From: Halobacillus sp. A5
Lineage (GTDB): Bacteria; Bacillota; Bacilli; Bacillales; Halobacillaceae
NCBI RefSeq assembly: GCF_024189315.1
Contig: NZ_JAIZEO010000001.1
Coordinates: 682,001 to 746,000, forward strand
Reading direction: 5' to 3'
DNA: 64,000 bases
Made by a program: the position numbers and the translations under genes. The notes beneath the pieces were generated by a model. It was not told the DNA's origin. It ran no database searches and was given only the letters and a program-made list of their open reading frames with translations. Below, one piece after another: positions 9,979 through 19,425 of the stretch. How positions within the stretch are numbered: position 1 is the first letter of the stretch; every line of letters starts with the position of its first letter.

Positions 9979-10551
9979 TTAATCTTTATGATGGCTGCTG
10001 CTACTGCTGCTTGGCAGAAAATCAGTTTCTATCCCTGAAAAATCATCGGATGATAGCTCAAAATCAAAATCACAATCATCATCACAGCCATCTGGATCTA
10101 CTCGAACACATAGCTTCGTCTCGCCGATAACGTCCACTATGAATTCTCTTTCCACCTCAACGACAATTTTTTGACCCTGGGCGGCGATTTTACATTCTAG
10201 GCAATTAGGCTGCTGCACCGCTTTAGCAATTACTTCTACATGATCACTGATGCAATTGTCGTCTTTTACAACGAGAGGAACATTATCGCAGTAGTTGACG
10301 CGTTCTGTTACAACTTCTGTTTTCGTATTATCGTTATACGAATACCAGACGTTGATATCATAACTGCCGGAAACTTCTACATGCTCCCCTTTTTTCTTCG
10401 CATTGTAAATATGATTAATCACCCAACAGCCAAGTATACTGGTCGGACGATGCGAAGGACTGATCGTGTGAGTAGCTTCAACGAATTTTTTTCCTTTTCC
10501 ACAAACAGCCTTCGTAATAATCTCCCTGTATTCGCGTTCGAAAAATGACAT
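9979..10551 (-). CDS. cotE: Spore coat morphogenetic protein CotE
   Basis: CotE organises the outer spore coat. The 190-residue protein matches the family strongly: [40 protein letters not shown] and QQPNCLE. ATG 10551 follows AAGGAGGAG by about eight bases and gives [11 protein letters not shown]. It has nine cysteines, several beyond those usual in relatives. The tail combines an Asp/Cys-rich stretch ([11 protein letters not shown]) with a final [10 protein letters not shown] instead of the usual wholly acidic end. The gene lies upstream of mutSL and downstream of ymcA, as in B. subtilis, and has its own terminator. Confidence 0.95.
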   Translation of the reverse strand: MSFFEREYREIITKAVCGKGKKFVEATHTISPSHRPTSILGCWVINHIYNAKKKGEHVEVSGSYDINVWYSYNDNTKTEVVTERVNYCDNVPLVVKDDNCISDHVEVIAKAVQQPNCLECKIAAQGQKIVVEVEREFIVDVIGETKLCVRVDPDGCDDDCDFDFELSSDDFSGIETDFLPSSSSSSHHKD

Positions 10552-10580
10552 AGGAAACACTCCTCCTTATTCTACCACTC

Positions 10581-10607
10581 ATCCTATGCGGGATTGGGCA
10601 AATGGTG
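10581..10607 (-). promoter_or_regulatory. Possible sporulation (sigma-K-like) promoter of cotE
   Basis: On the minus strand CACC (10604-10607) and, about 16 bases on, CATAGGAT (10581-10588) loosely fit the AC/CATA pattern of sigma-K, about 30-60 bases before the cotE start. Family knowledge (cotE is mother-cell expressed) supports it; the match is weak. Confidence 0.3.
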
Positions 10608-10679
10608 AACAATATTCTCGATGACTTCAGGACGTTTGTATTTCATTCTATGCACCAGCCTATAAAATTGTACAAAAAA

Positions 10680-10709
10680 ATCCGTTAGATATTATTTTAT
10701 CTAACGGAT
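10680..10709 (-). terminator. Terminator after ymcA
   Basis: Perfect 12-bp stem ATCCGTTAGATA/TATCTAACGGAT with a six-base loop; on the minus strand the second arm is followed by seven T (10673-10679). Confidence 0.85.
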
Positions 10710-10717
10710 TTATAGAA

Positions 10718-11143
10718 TTAATGGCTGCAGGAGCTGTTTTCTTTTTTCGATCCTGTCTCTCCACTAAGCACATCCCCGCCGGTAGAACGGATCACTTCAT
10801 TCGTCACCTCACGGGAAATCGTGCTGGAAATCATCTGCAGAATATCGTTAATCACCGTTTGTGTTTCTTTAAATTCTGCAACGACCGGAATGGAATCTAA
10901 TTCATCCTGAAGTCGGTCGATTTCCTTCTCAATTCTTTCAAGGGCTTCAGTCTTTCCATAAGCTTGAAAATTAACAGCTTGTTTTTGCAGAGCTTTAATT
11001 TTTTTAATGTGGGATTGTACTTTCTGGTTGTCATTGAGTTTAGCTTCAATTTGCTTAAAGCGGTCAATCTCTTCAATATCAGCAATCATTTTAGCGAGCT
11101 TATGCGCTTCATCTACAACTTCTTTTCTTGTATATTGAGCCAT
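10718..11143 (-). CDS. ymcA: YmcA/RicA, subunit of the RicAFT complex
   Basis: A 141-residue, mainly helical YlbF/YmcA-family protein. In B. subtilis YmcA, YlbF and YaaT form a complex with iron-sulfur clusters that promotes RNase Y-dependent processing of operon mRNAs and development (biofilm, competence, sporulation). The single cysteine near the end (ENSSCSH) matches the C-terminal Cys of B. subtilis YmcA. The start directly abuts the miaB stop (TAA-ATG), with the ribosome site inside miaB, so the two are translationally coupled. RNase Y, its functional partner, is encoded at 16494-18053. Confidence 0.92.
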   Translation of the reverse strand: MAQYTRKEVVDEAHKLAKMIADIEEIDRFKQIEAKLNDNQKVQSHIKKIKALQKQAVNFQAYGKTEALERIEKEIDRLQDELDSIPVVAEFKETQTVINDILQMISSTISREVTNEVIRSTGGDVLSGETGSKKENSSCSH

Positions 11144-12715
11144 TTATTTCACCTCTGCCGTTTCTTCAGCCAATTCGCCGTTAAGTGACCATGTTTTCGC
11201 TTCTGTGATTTTAACTTGAACAAGATTCCCAACAGAAGAAGCTGGTCCTCTGAAGTTTACCATTTTGTTCCGTTTTGTATAACCTGCTAGCACATCTTTA
11301 TTTTTCTTACTTTCTCCTTCGACTAGAACCTCTACAATTTCACCTTCATATTTTTTCATTGATTCCGCCGCCTGACGGTTCACAATTTCATTTAAACGTT
11401 GAAGGCGTTCCTTCTTAACATCCATAGAAACATTATCCTGCATGCGTGCTGCCGGTGTGCCCTCCCGCGGTGAATAAATAAAGGTATAAGCCGCTTCAAA
11501 ACCGACTTCTTCTACTAATGATAAGGTGTCTTCAAACTGTTCCTCTGTTTCATTAGGAAACCCGACAATAATATCAGTTGTCAATGTAGCGTCAGGCATG
11601 GCTGTTCTTATCTTACTAACCAATTCTAAATATTCATCACGAGAGTATTTACGTCCCATAATCTTTAAAATATCTGAGTTGCCTGATTGTACAGGCAAAT
11701 GAATATGATCAAGCATATTACCGCCTTTAGCCAGGACCTCAATTAACCGATCATCGAAGTCTCTAGGATGAGAAGTTGTAAACCGGACACGTGGAATGTC
11801 GATCGATCGCAGTTCATCCATTAAATCTCCGAGTCCGTAATCGATTTCCAGGTCCTTTCCATAAGCGTTCACATTTTGACCAAGCAGTGTAACTTCTTTA
11901 TAGCCTTGGGCTGCCAAATGTCTTACTTCCTGAATAATATCCTCAGGAAGCCGGCTGCGTTCTTTCCCTCGAGTATAAGGGACGATACAATACGTACAGA
12001 ATTTGTCACAACCATACATGATATTAACCCAGCCTTTGATCTTTCCTTTACGAGACCTGGGCAGGTTTTCGATAATGTCTCCTTCTTTGGACCATACATC
12101 AATCACCATCTCTTTGCCGAACATCGCTTCCTTGACAAGCTGAGGCAGACGGTGAATGTTATGTGTACCGAAAATCAGATCTATAAACGGGTGTTTTTTT
12201 AAGATACGATTGACGACCGATTCCTCTTGAGACATACAACCGCAGACTCCGATAATTAAATCAGGATTCTCAAGCTTAAGCGGTTTTAAGTGACCGATCT
12301 CGCCAAACACTTTATTTTCTGCATTTTCTCTAATGGCGCAGGTATTCAACAAGATGATGTCGGCCTCTTTCGTATCACTTGTAGATTCATATCCCATTTC
12401 TTCAAATATCCCGGCCATGACCTCGGTGTCGTGCTCATTCATCTGACAGCCATAAGTACGAATCATGTATTTGCGGCCATTCCCTGCTTCATGCATATCT
12501 TCCGGAATTTTAAAATCGTAATGGATTTGTACATCTTCTTTTCGACGCCTCTGCGCTTTCCTTAGTGAAGGGGGCTGATAAGTCGTTTCAAAATACTTCA
12601 TAAAATCTTCGCTGGTTTTATCTTTTAGCCGCTTCAGGTTGTCCTGTTCGGATTTTACGTCCGCTGGCTCTCCCTGACGAATTTGCGACATTTCTTTTCG
12701 CTGTTGCTCGTTCAT
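11144..12715 (-). CDS. miaB: tRNA-2-methylthio-N6-dimethylallyladenosine synthase MiaB
   Basis: A radical-SAM methylthiotransferase that converts i6A37 (made by MiaA) to ms2i6A37. The 523-residue protein has an N-terminal extension of about 80 residues typical of Bacillus homologues. Next comes the MTTase domain, whose three cluster cysteines lie in [14 protein letters not shown] and GVCGC, then the radical-SAM motif CDKFCTYC, and a C-terminal TRAM domain (about residues 450-515). AAAGGAG precedes the ATG. A promoter with extended -10 lies at 12753-12781. Confidence 0.96.
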   Translation of the reverse strand: MNEQQRKEMSQIRQGEPADVKSEQDNLKRLKDKTSEDFMKYFETTYQPPSLRKAQRRRKEDVQIHYDFKIPEDMHEAGNGRKYMIRTYGCQMNEHDTEVMAGIFEEMGYESTSDTKEADIILLNTCAIRENAENKVFGEIGHLKPLKLENPDLIIGVCGCMSQEESVVNRILKKHPFIDLIFGTHNIHRLPQLVKEAMFGKEMVIDVWSKEGDIIENLPRSRKGKIKGWVNIMYGCDKFCTYCIVPYTRGKERSRLPEDIIQEVRHLAAQGYKEVTLLGQNVNAYGKDLEIDYGLGDLMDELRSIDIPRVRFTTSHPRDFDDRLIEVLAKGGNMLDHIHLPVQSGNSDILKIMGRKYSRDEYLELVSKIRTAMPDATLTTDIIVGFPNETEEQFEDTLSLVEEVGFEAAYTFIYSPREGTPAARMQDNVSMDVKKERLQRLNEIVNRQAAESMKKYEGEIVEVLVEGESKKNKDVLAGYTKRNKMVNFRGPASSVGNLVQVKITEAKTWSLNGELAEETAEVK

Positions 12716-12752
12716 AGCGATCTCCTTTCAAAAAGAGCTTTGTAACTGTCTT

Positions 12753-12781
12753 ATTATATCAGTATTTGTCTTCCTTTTTAA
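12753..12781 (-). promoter_or_regulatory. Probable promoter of miaB-ymcA
   Basis: Minus-strand extended -10 TGaTATAAT (hexamer 12753-12758), 17-base spacer, weak -35 TTAAAA (12776-12781), about 38 bases upstream of the miaB start. Confidence 0.5.
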
Positions 12782-12802
12782 GAGGCTGGCTAAAATTGTC
12801 TC

Positions 12803-12839
12803 AAAAAAACCACAATAATATCTTTTATATCATTGTGGC
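12803..12839 (-). terminator. Terminator after kbl
   Basis: CCACAAT/ATTGTGG stem (12832-12838 and 12810-12816), extended by ATAT/ATAT, followed on the minus strand by seven T. Confidence 0.85.
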
Positions 12840-12852
12840 TTTTCTCTATTGA

Positions 12853-14028
12853 TTATAAAACATTCAATTTCTTTCCTGCATTTTCAAAAGCGTGCAGAGC
12901 TTCCTGCAGCTCTTCTTTTGAATGTTCAGCTGTAACAATCGTACGGATTCTGCCTTTTCCTTTAGGTACGGTTGGAAACACGATGCCCTGCGCGAATACC
13001 CCTGCCTCAAATAATTCATCTGAGAATTTATGAGTTAATGCGTCATCCCCTACCATCACAGGTGTTATAGGCGTTTCGCTGATTCCTGTATCAAACCCAA
13101 GTCTGCTTAAACCATCCTTGAAGAATTTAGTATTATCCCAGAGCTTTTCAATTAATTCGGGTTCTTCAAGTAATACATCAATAGCGGCATCGTTGGCAGC
13201 CGTAACTGCAGGCGGGTGTGATGTACTGAATAAGAAAGGACGCCCCTTGTGAATTAAGTATTCTCTTAATGTTTTCGTACTCGCAGCGTATCCACCTAAA
13301 ACACCAATTGCTTTACTTAACGTTCCGACCTGGATATGCACTCGTCCATCTAAATTAAAATGGTTGACTGTTCCCCGGCCGTTATCTCCAAGAACTCCAC
13401 TGGCATGAGCATCATCTACCATAATAAGCGCATCGTATTTTTCAGCCAGTTCTACAATTTCCGGCAGAGGAGCAATATTCCCATCCATTGAAAATACACC
13501 ATCTGTCACGACTAAGCGTGTACGAAATTCCGAACTCTCTTTTAGAGCCTGTTCGAGTGAATCCATATTTACGTGTTTATAGATTTTACGAGCGGCTTTT
13601 GTTAAACGAATTCCATCAATAATAGAAGCATGATTTAATTCATCTGAAATAACGACATCCTTCTCAGTTAGAATAGAAGATAGAATACCCTGGTTCGTTG
13701 TAAAGCCTGATTGAAACACCAGAGAAGCCTCCGTATGCTTGAACTTCGATAATTTATCTTCAAACTCCTCGTGCATTTTTAACGTTCCTGCAATCGTTCT
13801 GACCGATCCCGTACCAACTCCAAATTCCTTATTCGCCTGATCTGCAGCTTCTTTCAGTTTAGGGTGCGAGGTCAGACCTAAATAATTGTTAGAAGAAAGC
13901 TGGATCACTTCTTTTCCTTTAATTTTAACTTTCGATCCTTGAGCCGACTCTAGAGGAATTAAACTTCTAAAAGTTCCTTCCTGCTTCATCTCGTCTAATT
14001 GTACCTGCAAGTATTCAAAGCCTTTCAT
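12853..14028 (-). CDS. kbl: Glycine C-acetyltransferase (2-amino-3-ketobutyrate CoA ligase)
   Basis: Kbl cleaves 2-amino-3-ketobutyrate with CoA into glycine and acetyl-CoA, the second step of threonine catabolism after Tdh. The 391-residue protein is an alpha-oxoamine synthase of fold-type I. It shows SSNNYLGL near the N-terminus, VDDAHASG for the PLP-binding Asp and His, and VGTLSKAIG with the PLP lysine at about K239. It follows tdh by 16 bases in the usual tdh-kbl operon. KbL and the related BioF differ little by eye, but the tdh neighbour settles the call. Confidence 0.95.
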   Translation of the reverse strand: MKGFEYLQVQLDEMKQEGTFRSLIPLESAQGSKVKIKGKEVIQLSSNNYLGLTSHPKLKEAADQANKEFGVGTGSVRTIAGTLKMHEEFEDKLSKFKHTEASLVFQSGFTTNQGILSSILTEKDVVISDELNHASIIDGIRLTKAARKIYKHVNMDSLEQALKESSEFRTRLVVTDGVFSMDGNIAPLPEIVELAEKYDALIMVDDAHASGVLGDNGRGTVNHFNLDGRVHIQVGTLSKAIGVLGGYAASTKTLREYLIHKGRPFLFSTSHPPAVTAANDAAIDVLLEEPELIEKLWDNTKFFKDGLSRLGFDTGISETPITPVMVGDDALTHKFSDELFEAGVFAQGIVFPTVPKGKGRIRTIVTAEHSKEELQEALHAFENAGKKLNVL

Positions 14029-14044
14029 ATGAATCCTCCTTTAA

Positions 14045-15085
14045 TTATGGATGTAATACTACTTTACCGCATAAGCCTTTATTCATTAACTCGAAACCTT
14101 TTTCAAATTCTTCAAGGGGGAAGTGATGAGTAATCAGCGGTGATACATCCACCTGTTTGGAATGTAATAGACGGGAAACCTGCTGCCAAGTTTCATACAT
14201 TTTCCTTCCCGTGATTCCTTGAACCTGAACTCCTTTAAAGACAATGTCATTCGTTATATCAATAGATACCGGGCTTGCAGGCAGACTTAAAATAGAAACA
14301 CGGCCGCCGTTTGTTATCATTTTGAACCCTTGATCCATTGCAACGGGATGACCACTCATTTCACATACCACATCTACTCCGTGACCATTTGTCAGCTGCT
14401 TAGCCATTTCCACTGGATTTACTTCAGCAGAGTTTACGATGGTGTCGGCTCCCATTTCTTTAGCTAGATTGAGACGATATTCATTTAAGTCAAAAGCGAG
14501 CACATGGGAAGCTCCTGCAGCCTTCGCAACTCCTACAGCCATTATACCAATGGGTCCGCAACCTATAACAGCCACAGACTTTCCAGCAACATCACCTTTT
14601 AAAACAGTGTGAACAGCATTTCCCATCGGTTCTTGAATCGAAGCAATATCGTAAGGCATATTAGCTGGATTACGCCAGAGGTTTGCCGCGGGAACCGCTG
14701 CATACTCAGCAAAACAGCCCTGCGTATCAACTCCAATGATTTTTGTGTTTTCGCAAATATGATATTGCCCGGTTAAACATTGGGGACAATGGCCGCAAAT
14801 AAGATGAGTTTCTGCACTTACGTAGTCGCCCTCTTTGAAATTAGTTACTTTGGCGCCCGCTTTAACTACTACTCCAGAAAACTCATGACCAAATACGTAC
14901 GGCGGGTGTACCCGGCTCGCAGACCAGTCGTCCCAGTTATAAATATGTACATCGGTACCACAAATAGAGGTGGCTTTTACTTTAATTAGCACCTCATCAT
15001 CTTTTATTATTGGAATTTGAACTTGTTGAAGTTCCGCTCCCGGACCCCGGTGATGTTTAATAATCGCATTCATTTTTCCTCTCAC
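14045..15085 (-). CDS. tdh: L-threonine 3-dehydrogenase
   Basis: Tdh oxidises threonine to 2-amino-3-ketobutyrate with NAD. It is a zinc-dependent medium-chain dehydrogenase. Catalytic zinc ligands lie in SICGTDVH (C42) and GHEFSG (H67, E68). Four structural-zinc cysteines lie at about C97, C100, C103 and C111. The Rossmann motif is IGCGPIG. The open frame begins at GTG 15094, but the AGAGGTG ribosome site fits GTG 15085 better, giving MRGKMNAIIK (346 residues). Confidence 0.94.
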   Translation of the reverse strand: MRGKMNAIIKHHRGPGAELQQVQIPIIKDDEVLIKVKATSICGTDVHIYNWDDWSASRVHPPYVFGHEFSGVVVKAGAKVTNFKEGDYVSAETHLICGHCPQCLTGQYHICENTKIIGVDTQGCFAEYAAVPAANLWRNPANMPYDIASIQEPMGNAVHTVLKGDVAGKSVAVIGCGPIGIMAVGVAKAAGASHVLAFDLNEYRLNLAKEMGADTIVNSAEVNPVEMAKQLTNGHGVDVVCEMSGHPVAMDQGFKMITNGGRVSILSLPASPVSIDITNDIVFKGVQVQGITGRKMYETWQQVSRLLHSKQVDVSPLITHHFPLEEFEKGFELMNKGLCGKVVLHP

Positions 15086-15199
15086 AGTGAACACCTCTTT
15101 AAAAATAAAACGTTATAATGACTGTATTTAAATTAAATATTATCATGTATTAAAAATTATTCAACTGCAAGTGTCCACTGTATAAATACATTTGAGCAC

Positions 15200-15240
15200 A
15201 AATAAATCCGCATCCCTGTAATAGCAAGAATGCGGTCGTT
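15200..15240 (-). terminator. Probable terminator after spoVS
   Basis: Minus-strand CCGCAT/ATGCGG stem (15230-15235 and 15208-15213, plus extra G-C pairing), followed by the T-rich ATTTATTTG. Confidence 0.55.
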
Positions 15241-15262
15241 TTTAAAAAAATTCAAATTATTT

Positions 15263-15523
15263 TTAACGAGGCTCGATAATCAGCTTAATGGCTGTCCGTT
15301 CCTCCTCATCAATCATAATATCTGTAAAGGCTGGTATACATATAAGGTCAATTCCACTAGGTGCTACAAACCCTCTGGCAATCGCTACAGCTTTGACTGC
15401 CTGGTTTAAAGCACCAGCTCCAATGGCTTGCATTTCGGCTGTCCCTCGTTCTCTTACTACGTTTGCCAAGGCTCCTGCTACTGAATTAGGTACGGATTTA
15501 GCTGATACTTTTAATACTTCCAT
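15263..15523 (-). CDS. spoVS: Stage V sporulation protein S
   Basis: An 86-residue Alba-fold protein, highly conserved among Firmicutes and some distant bacteria. It influences septation and coat assembly during sporulation; its biochemical role is not settled. The sequence MEVLKVSAKSVPNSVAGALA and the rest fit SpoVS along the whole length. ATG 15523 follows GGAGG by seven to eight bases; the upstream extension to 15541 contains that ribosome site and is rejected. A near-consensus sigma-H promoter lies upstream at 15569-15595, matching the known sigma-H control of spoVS in B. subtilis. Confidence 0.96.
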   Translation of the reverse strand: MEVLKVSAKSVPNSVAGALANVVRERGTAEMQAIGAGALNQAVKAVAIARGFVAPSGIDLICIPAFTDIMIDEEERTAIKLIIEPR

Positions 15524-15568
15524 TACTAGCTCCTCCTTCATTCACTATAGTTGTTCCATAACCACTAT

Positions 15569-15595
15569 ATTCTTGGAGTTGTAGAATATTCCCTT
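15569..15595 (-). promoter_or_regulatory. Probable sigma-H promoter of spoVS
   Basis: Minus-strand AAGGGAATA (15587-15595), 11-base spacer, CAAGAAT (15569-15575). This is close to RnAGGAWWW-N11/12-RnnGAAT, with one mismatch in each box. Confidence 0.5.
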
Positions 15596-15631
15596 TTCAT
15601 TATGAAGGAACTTTTCTAAAAATTCAAATAA

Positions 15632-16429
15632 TCAGCTGAAAAACGGGTGGTCATCATTAATTTGAATACGCTTTATATTTGTTGCTTTTCCTGTCTGCGG
15701 GTCCACGTCAACCACTACTCCGCTTAGTTGTGTTCTTCCCGATTTTGGAACTTCAAAACGTACGGGTAAGTTAGTAAGGAATCGCTTTATCACGGCTTCG
15801 CGCTCCATACCTAGAATCCCGTCATAAGGACCAGTCATCCCTACGTCAGTTACGTACGCTGTGCCATTAGGCAGGATACGCTCGTCAGCCGTCTGAACGT
15901 GAGTATGAGTACCTACATTCACGCTGACACGCCCGTCTACATACCAACCCATCGCCTGCTTCTCGCTAGTCGCTTCTGCGTGAAAATCCAGAAAAATAAT
16001 TGGCGTTCTTTTTTTAGCTGTTTCAATAAGCTCATCCACCTTACGAAAAGGATCGTCATTTGGCGTTAAGAAGGTACGACCTTGTAAATTAATGACCGCT
16101 ACCTCAGCCTTTGGTGTTTTGACAAACGTTAACCCTTTACCAGGTGTGTCCTCTGGAAAATTAGCAGGACGCACCATATACTCCGCTTCATCGATAAAAT
16201 CAAATATTTCCCTCTTATCCCATGCATGGTTCCCAAGCGTAACTGCCTGAGCTCCCTTTTCTAAAAACCGACGATATATCTTCTCGGTAATACCTTTACC
16301 TGCTGCGGCATTTTCTCCATTAACGATCGTGACCGTGGGCTGAAATTTCTGTTTCAATTTTGGTAAATATTCATCGATCATTTCACGGCCGGGTGAACCA
16401 ACAACGTCTCCAATAAACAATAATTTCAT
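15632..16429 (-). CDS. ymdB: YmdB-family metallophosphoesterase (2',3'-cyclic nucleotide phosphodiesterase)
   Basis: YmdB is a dinuclear-metal phosphodiesterase that affects biofilm and late-adaptive gene expression in B. subtilis. The 265-residue protein keeps the expected ligands: D8 in FIGDVVG, E39/N40 in NGENAAAGKG, N67/H68 in GNHAWD, the His in DFHAEATS, and the pair in GTHTHVQTAD. It lies downstream of rny, with the rny terminator in the 64-base gap. Confidence 0.94.
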   Translation of the reverse strand: MKLLFIGDVVGSPGREMIDEYLPKLKQKFQPTVTIVNGENAAAGKGITEKIYRRFLEKGAQAVTLGNHAWDKREIFDFIDEAEYMVRPANFPEDTPGKGLTFVKTPKAEVAVINLQGRTFLTPNDDPFRKVDELIETAKKRTPIIFLDFHAEATSEKQAMGWYVDGRVSVNVGTHTHVQTADERILPNGTAYVTDVGMTGPYDGILGMEREAVIKRFLTNLPVRFEVPKSGRTQLSGVVVDVDPQTGKATNIKRIQINDDHPFFS

Positions 16430-16458
16430 TTAATGTTCTCCTTTAATAGTTAGTAAAA

Positions 16459-16493
16459 TGAAAATGAAGCGGCCAAATTGACCGCTTCATTTC
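16459..16493 (-). terminator. Terminator between rny and ymdB
   Basis: On the minus strand AAATGAAGCGG pairs with CCGCTTCATTT around a short loop, followed by TTCATTTTAC. It starts directly after the rny stop. The U-tract is interrupted, so read-through into ymdB is likely. Confidence 0.65.
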
Positions 16494-18053
16494 TTATTTC
16501 GCATATTCCACTGAACGTGTTTCACGAATAACAGTAACTTTAATGTGACCTGGATAATCAAGTTCATCTTCAATTCGGTTTCGAATGTCGCGAGCTAAGC
16601 TTGTTGCCGTCAAATCATCAATTTCATCCGGCCGAACCATAATGCGTACTTCACGTCCTGCCTGGATTGCAAATGATTTCTCAACCCCGTCATAGGATTC
16701 AGAGATTTCCTCAAGCTTTTCAAGACGTTTGATGTAATTTTCTAACGTCTCACTCCGCGCTCCTGGTCGAGCCGCTGACAGAGCATCAGCTGCAGCTACC
16801 AGAACTGCGATTACTGAAGTAGGCTCTTCATCTCCATGGTGGGAAGCAATTGCATTAATGACAACCTCATTTTCTTTATATTTGGTTGCCAGCTCTTTCC
16901 CAATCTCCACATGACTGCCTTCCACTTCATGATCAATCGCTTTCCCAATATCATGAAGCAGCCCTGCTCTACGAGCGAGTGTTTCGTCTTCTCCGAGTTC
17001 AGCAGCCAGCAGACCGGATAAATACGCTACTTCTGTAGAGTGTTTAAGGACATTTTGACCATAGCTTGTACGGTATTTTAGTCGTCCTAGAATTTTCACG
17101 AGGTCCGGGTGAAGATTGTGAACACCAATTTCAAACGTGGTTTCCTCTCCAACCTCCCGAATGTAATCATCGACTTCGCGTCGTGATTTATCAACCATTT
17201 CTTCAATTCTAGCAGGATGAATACGACCATCCTGAACAAGCTTCTCTAAAGCCATGCGGGCGGTTTCCCGTCGAATCGGATCAAATCCGGATAAAATAAC
17301 GGCCTCCGGAGTATCATCAATAATTAAATCGATACCGGTTAACGTTTCTAACGTACGGATATTACGTCCTTCCCGTCCAATAATACGGCCTTTCATTTCG
17401 TCATTAGGAAGGTTGACGACAGAGACAGTAGTCTCTGCAACATGATCAGCTGCACAACGCTGAAGGGCAAGTGAAAGTATATTCTTCGCTTTTTTATCCG
17501 CTTCTTCTTTGGCACGATTCTCAGCTTCCTTAATCATTAAAGCTGACTCATGAGATACTTCTTGTTCGACTCGTTCAAGAATCACTTGTTTAGCCTGGTC
17601 AGCAGTTAAGCCGGAGATACGTTCAAGTTCAGTTTGCTGCTCTTGAAGCATAGCTTCCACTTTGCTTTCCATTTCTTCAATTTGTTGTTGTCTCTCGGCA
17701 AGAGTCCCCTCTTTCTTTTCGAGTGATAAATCACGCTGGTCCAGTGTGTCACTCTTACGATCAAGATTCTCTTCTTTCTGTGTTAGACGATTTTCGGTTT
17801 TCTGCAGTTCCATGCGGCGTTCGCGAATATCGTTTTCCGCTTCCTGACGAAAACTTTGATTTTCTTCTTTCGCCTCAAGAAGCGCTTCTTTTTTTGCAGA
17901 TTCAGCATTGCGACGGCCTTCCTCTACAATTTGCTTCGCTAGTTCCTCAGCGCTGGAAATTTTCGCTTCCGCAATAGATTTCCGAATAAGGTAACCAACA
18001 ACAGAACCGATGATAAGGGCAAGCAAAATGAAGATGATGGATAACATATCCAT
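16494..18053 (-). CDS. rny: Ribonuclease Y
   Basis: RNase Y is the membrane-anchored endoribonuclease that starts much of mRNA decay and processing. The 519-residue protein has one N-terminal membrane helix (about residues 4-24), a long charged coiled coil (about 30-190), a KH domain with [15 protein letters not shown], and an HD domain with [17 protein letters not shown] precedes ATG 18053. Upstream is a strong promoter (18171-18199) whose start region is covered by a dyad (18155-18175). YmcA, encoded at 10718-11143, is a known modulator of this enzyme. Confidence 0.96.
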   Translation of the reverse strand: MDMLSIIFILLALIIGSVVGYLIRKSIAEAKISSAEELAKQIVEEGRRNAESAKKEALLEAKEENQSFRQEAENDIRERRMELQKTENRLTQKEENLDRKSDTLDQRDLSLEKKEGTLAERQQQIEEMESKVEAMLQEQQTELERISGLTADQAKQVILERVEQEVSHESALMIKEAENRAKEEADKKAKNILSLALQRCAADHVAETTVSVVNLPNDEMKGRIIGREGRNIRTLETLTGIDLIIDDTPEAVILSGFDPIRRETARMALEKLVQDGRIHPARIEEMVDKSRREVDDYIREVGEETTFEIGVHNLHPDLVKILGRLKYRTSYGQNVLKHSTEVAYLSGLLAAELGEDETLARRAGLLHDIGKAIDHEVEGSHVEIGKELATKYKENEVVINAIASHHGDEEPTSVIAVLVAAADALSAARPGARSETLENYIKRLEKLEEISESYDGVEKSFAIQAGREVRIMVRPDEIDDLTATSLARDIRNRIEDELDYPGHIKVTVIRETRSVEYAK

Positions 18054-18154
18054 AGTTTCACCTCCTCTTGCTATAAACTTGGTCCGTTTGTCGGCGTGTA
18101 CAAACGATTCATTTTCAGTTTCATTTCATTTAAGGTAAAAAAGGTATAAATATG

Positions 18155-18175
18155 AAAATGATACACATTCATTTT
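18155..18175. promoter_or_regulatory. 21-bp dyad over the rny transcription start
   Basis: Arms AAAATGA (18155-18161) and TCATTTT (18169-18175) are a perfect 7-bp inverted repeat with spacer TACACAT. The right arm overlaps the -10 box, and the centre falls where transcription should begin, a typical repressor position. No regulator is identified. Confidence 0.45.
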
Positions 18176-18199
18176 ATGCTTGCCGAATGGTAATGTCAA
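18171..18199 (-). promoter_or_regulatory. Sigma-A promoter of rny
   Basis: Minus-strand TTGACA (18194-18199), 17-base spacer, TAAAAT (18171-18176). The leader to the rny start would be about 110 bases. Confidence 0.75.
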
Positions 18200-18261
18200 G
18201 GAATCCTCGTTCTTCCAGAGAGGATTTGATATAAAATTTCAAAAAAGTCTATTAATTCAAA

Positions 18262-18301
18262 CAAAAAACAGCAGACTCATCACAAAAAAGAGACTGCTGT
18301 T
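18262..18301 (-). terminator. Terminator after recA
   Basis: Minus-strand ACAGCAGTCTC/GAGTCTGCTGT stem (18290-18300 and 18268-18278, one mismatch), followed by T6GTTT. Confidence 0.85.
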
Positions 18302-18318
18302 GAAATTATGCATTTAAT

Positions 18319-19359
18319 TTATACGTCCAAAGATTCTTGACTCTCTGCCTGTGATTCTTTTACAGCAGGAGCATCATCCATACCATAATGCTCTCGGACA
18401 GAACTCTTAATTTCTTGATACACTGCCTCATTTTCTTTTAGGAACTGTTTCGCATTTTCACGGCCCTGCCCCATACGATCATTATTATAAGAGTACCAGG
18501 AACCGCTTTTTTGAACCATGTCCAGTTCTGTCGCAATATCAAGGAGTTCTCCTTCACGGGAAATCCCTTCTCCATACATAATATCCACTTCTGCCTGCTT
18601 AAATGGAGGAGCGACCTTGTTTTTCACAACTTTTAATCTCGTTTTGTTTCCTACCATTTCATTTCCTTGTTTCAAAGTTTCTGCACGACGAACTTCAAGT
18701 CTTACAGAGGAGTAGAATTTCAAGGCGCGTCCGCCCGGTGTAGTTTCCGGACTACCAAACATAACACCGACTTTTTCACGAATCTGGTTAATAAAAATAG
18801 CTGTCGTCTTAGATTTATTAATTGCACCTGACAGCTTTCTAAGAGCCTGGGACATTAAACGGGCCTGCAAACCGACGTGGGAGTCGCCCATTTCACCTTC
18901 GATCTCGGCTTTAGGTACCAATGCAGCCACCGAGTCGATAACAACCATATCAACCGCACCGCTTCGCACTAACGCCTCAGCAATCTCCAGAGCCTGCTCT
19001 CCTGTATCGGGCTGGGAGAGTAACAGTTCCTCGATGTTTACACCTAACGCTCGGGCATATACTGGATCAAGTGCATGCTCGGCATCAATAAACGCCGCTT
19101 GTCCGCCCTGTCTTTGAGCTTCTGCTATCGCATGCAGAGCTACTGTAGTTTTACCAGAGGATTCCGGACCGTATATTTCTACGACTCTGCCGCGGGGATA
19201 GCCGCCTACTCCTAACGCCACATCAAGAGCAAGGGAACCGCTGGACACAGTATTGATCTTTTGTTCCGCCTGTTCTCCAAGTTTCATAATTGAACCTTTA
19301 CCGAACTGTTTTTCAATTTGTCTTAACGCCATATCTAAAGCTTGTTTACGATCGCTCAT
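18319..19359 (-). CDS. recA: Recombinase RecA
   Basis: RecA catalyses strand exchange and triggers LexA self-cleavage. The 346-residue protein has the N-terminal helix domain, Walker [10 protein letters not shown] (residues 64-72), Walker [13 protein letters not shown], loop motif [14 protein letters not shown], and an acidic tail. An SOS-type promoter lies upstream (19389-19439). It follows cinA as in many Firmicutes. In B. subtilis pbpX lies between recA and rny; here there is only a 265-base gap. Confidence 0.98.
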   Translation of the reverse strand: MSDRKQALDMALRQIEKQFGKGSIMKLGEQAEQKINTVSSGSLALDVALGVGGYPRGRVVEIYGPESSGKTTVALHAIAEAQRQGGQAAFIDAEHALDPVYARALGVNIEELLLSQPDTGEQALEIAEALVRSGAVDMVVIDSVAALVPKAEIEGEMGDSHVGLQARLMSQALRKLSGAINKSKTTAIFINQIREKVGVMFGSPETTPGGRALKFYSSVRLEVRRAETLKQGNEMVGNKTRLKVVKNKVAPPFKQAEVDIMYGEGISREGELLDIATELDMVQKSGSWYSYNNDRMGQGRENAKQFLKENEAVYQEIKSSVREHYGMDDAPAVKESQAESQESLDV

Positions 19360-19388
19360 AATATTCCCCTTTCAATATTTCTATCCCT

Positions 19389-19417
19389 ATCATAACTTGT
19401 TTTATTCAATTTGCCAA
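19389..19417 (-). promoter_or_regulatory. Sigma-A promoter of recA
   Basis: Minus-strand TTGGCA (19412-19417), exactly 17 bases, TATGAT (19389-19394). Confidence 0.7.
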
Positions 19418-19425
19418 CTAAAAAG

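Noticed and set aside
10680-10709. The ymcA terminator arms contain ATCCGTTAG/CTAACGGAT, like the XRE operator core
   Set aside because: The repeat is fully explained as a terminator with a T-run, lacks the 22-base spacing, and is not at a promoter; probably chance.
18155-18175. Fur, PerR or Zur box at rny
   Set aside because: The dyad does not match the 7-1-7 TGATAATnATTATCA-type pattern; left as an unassigned dyad.
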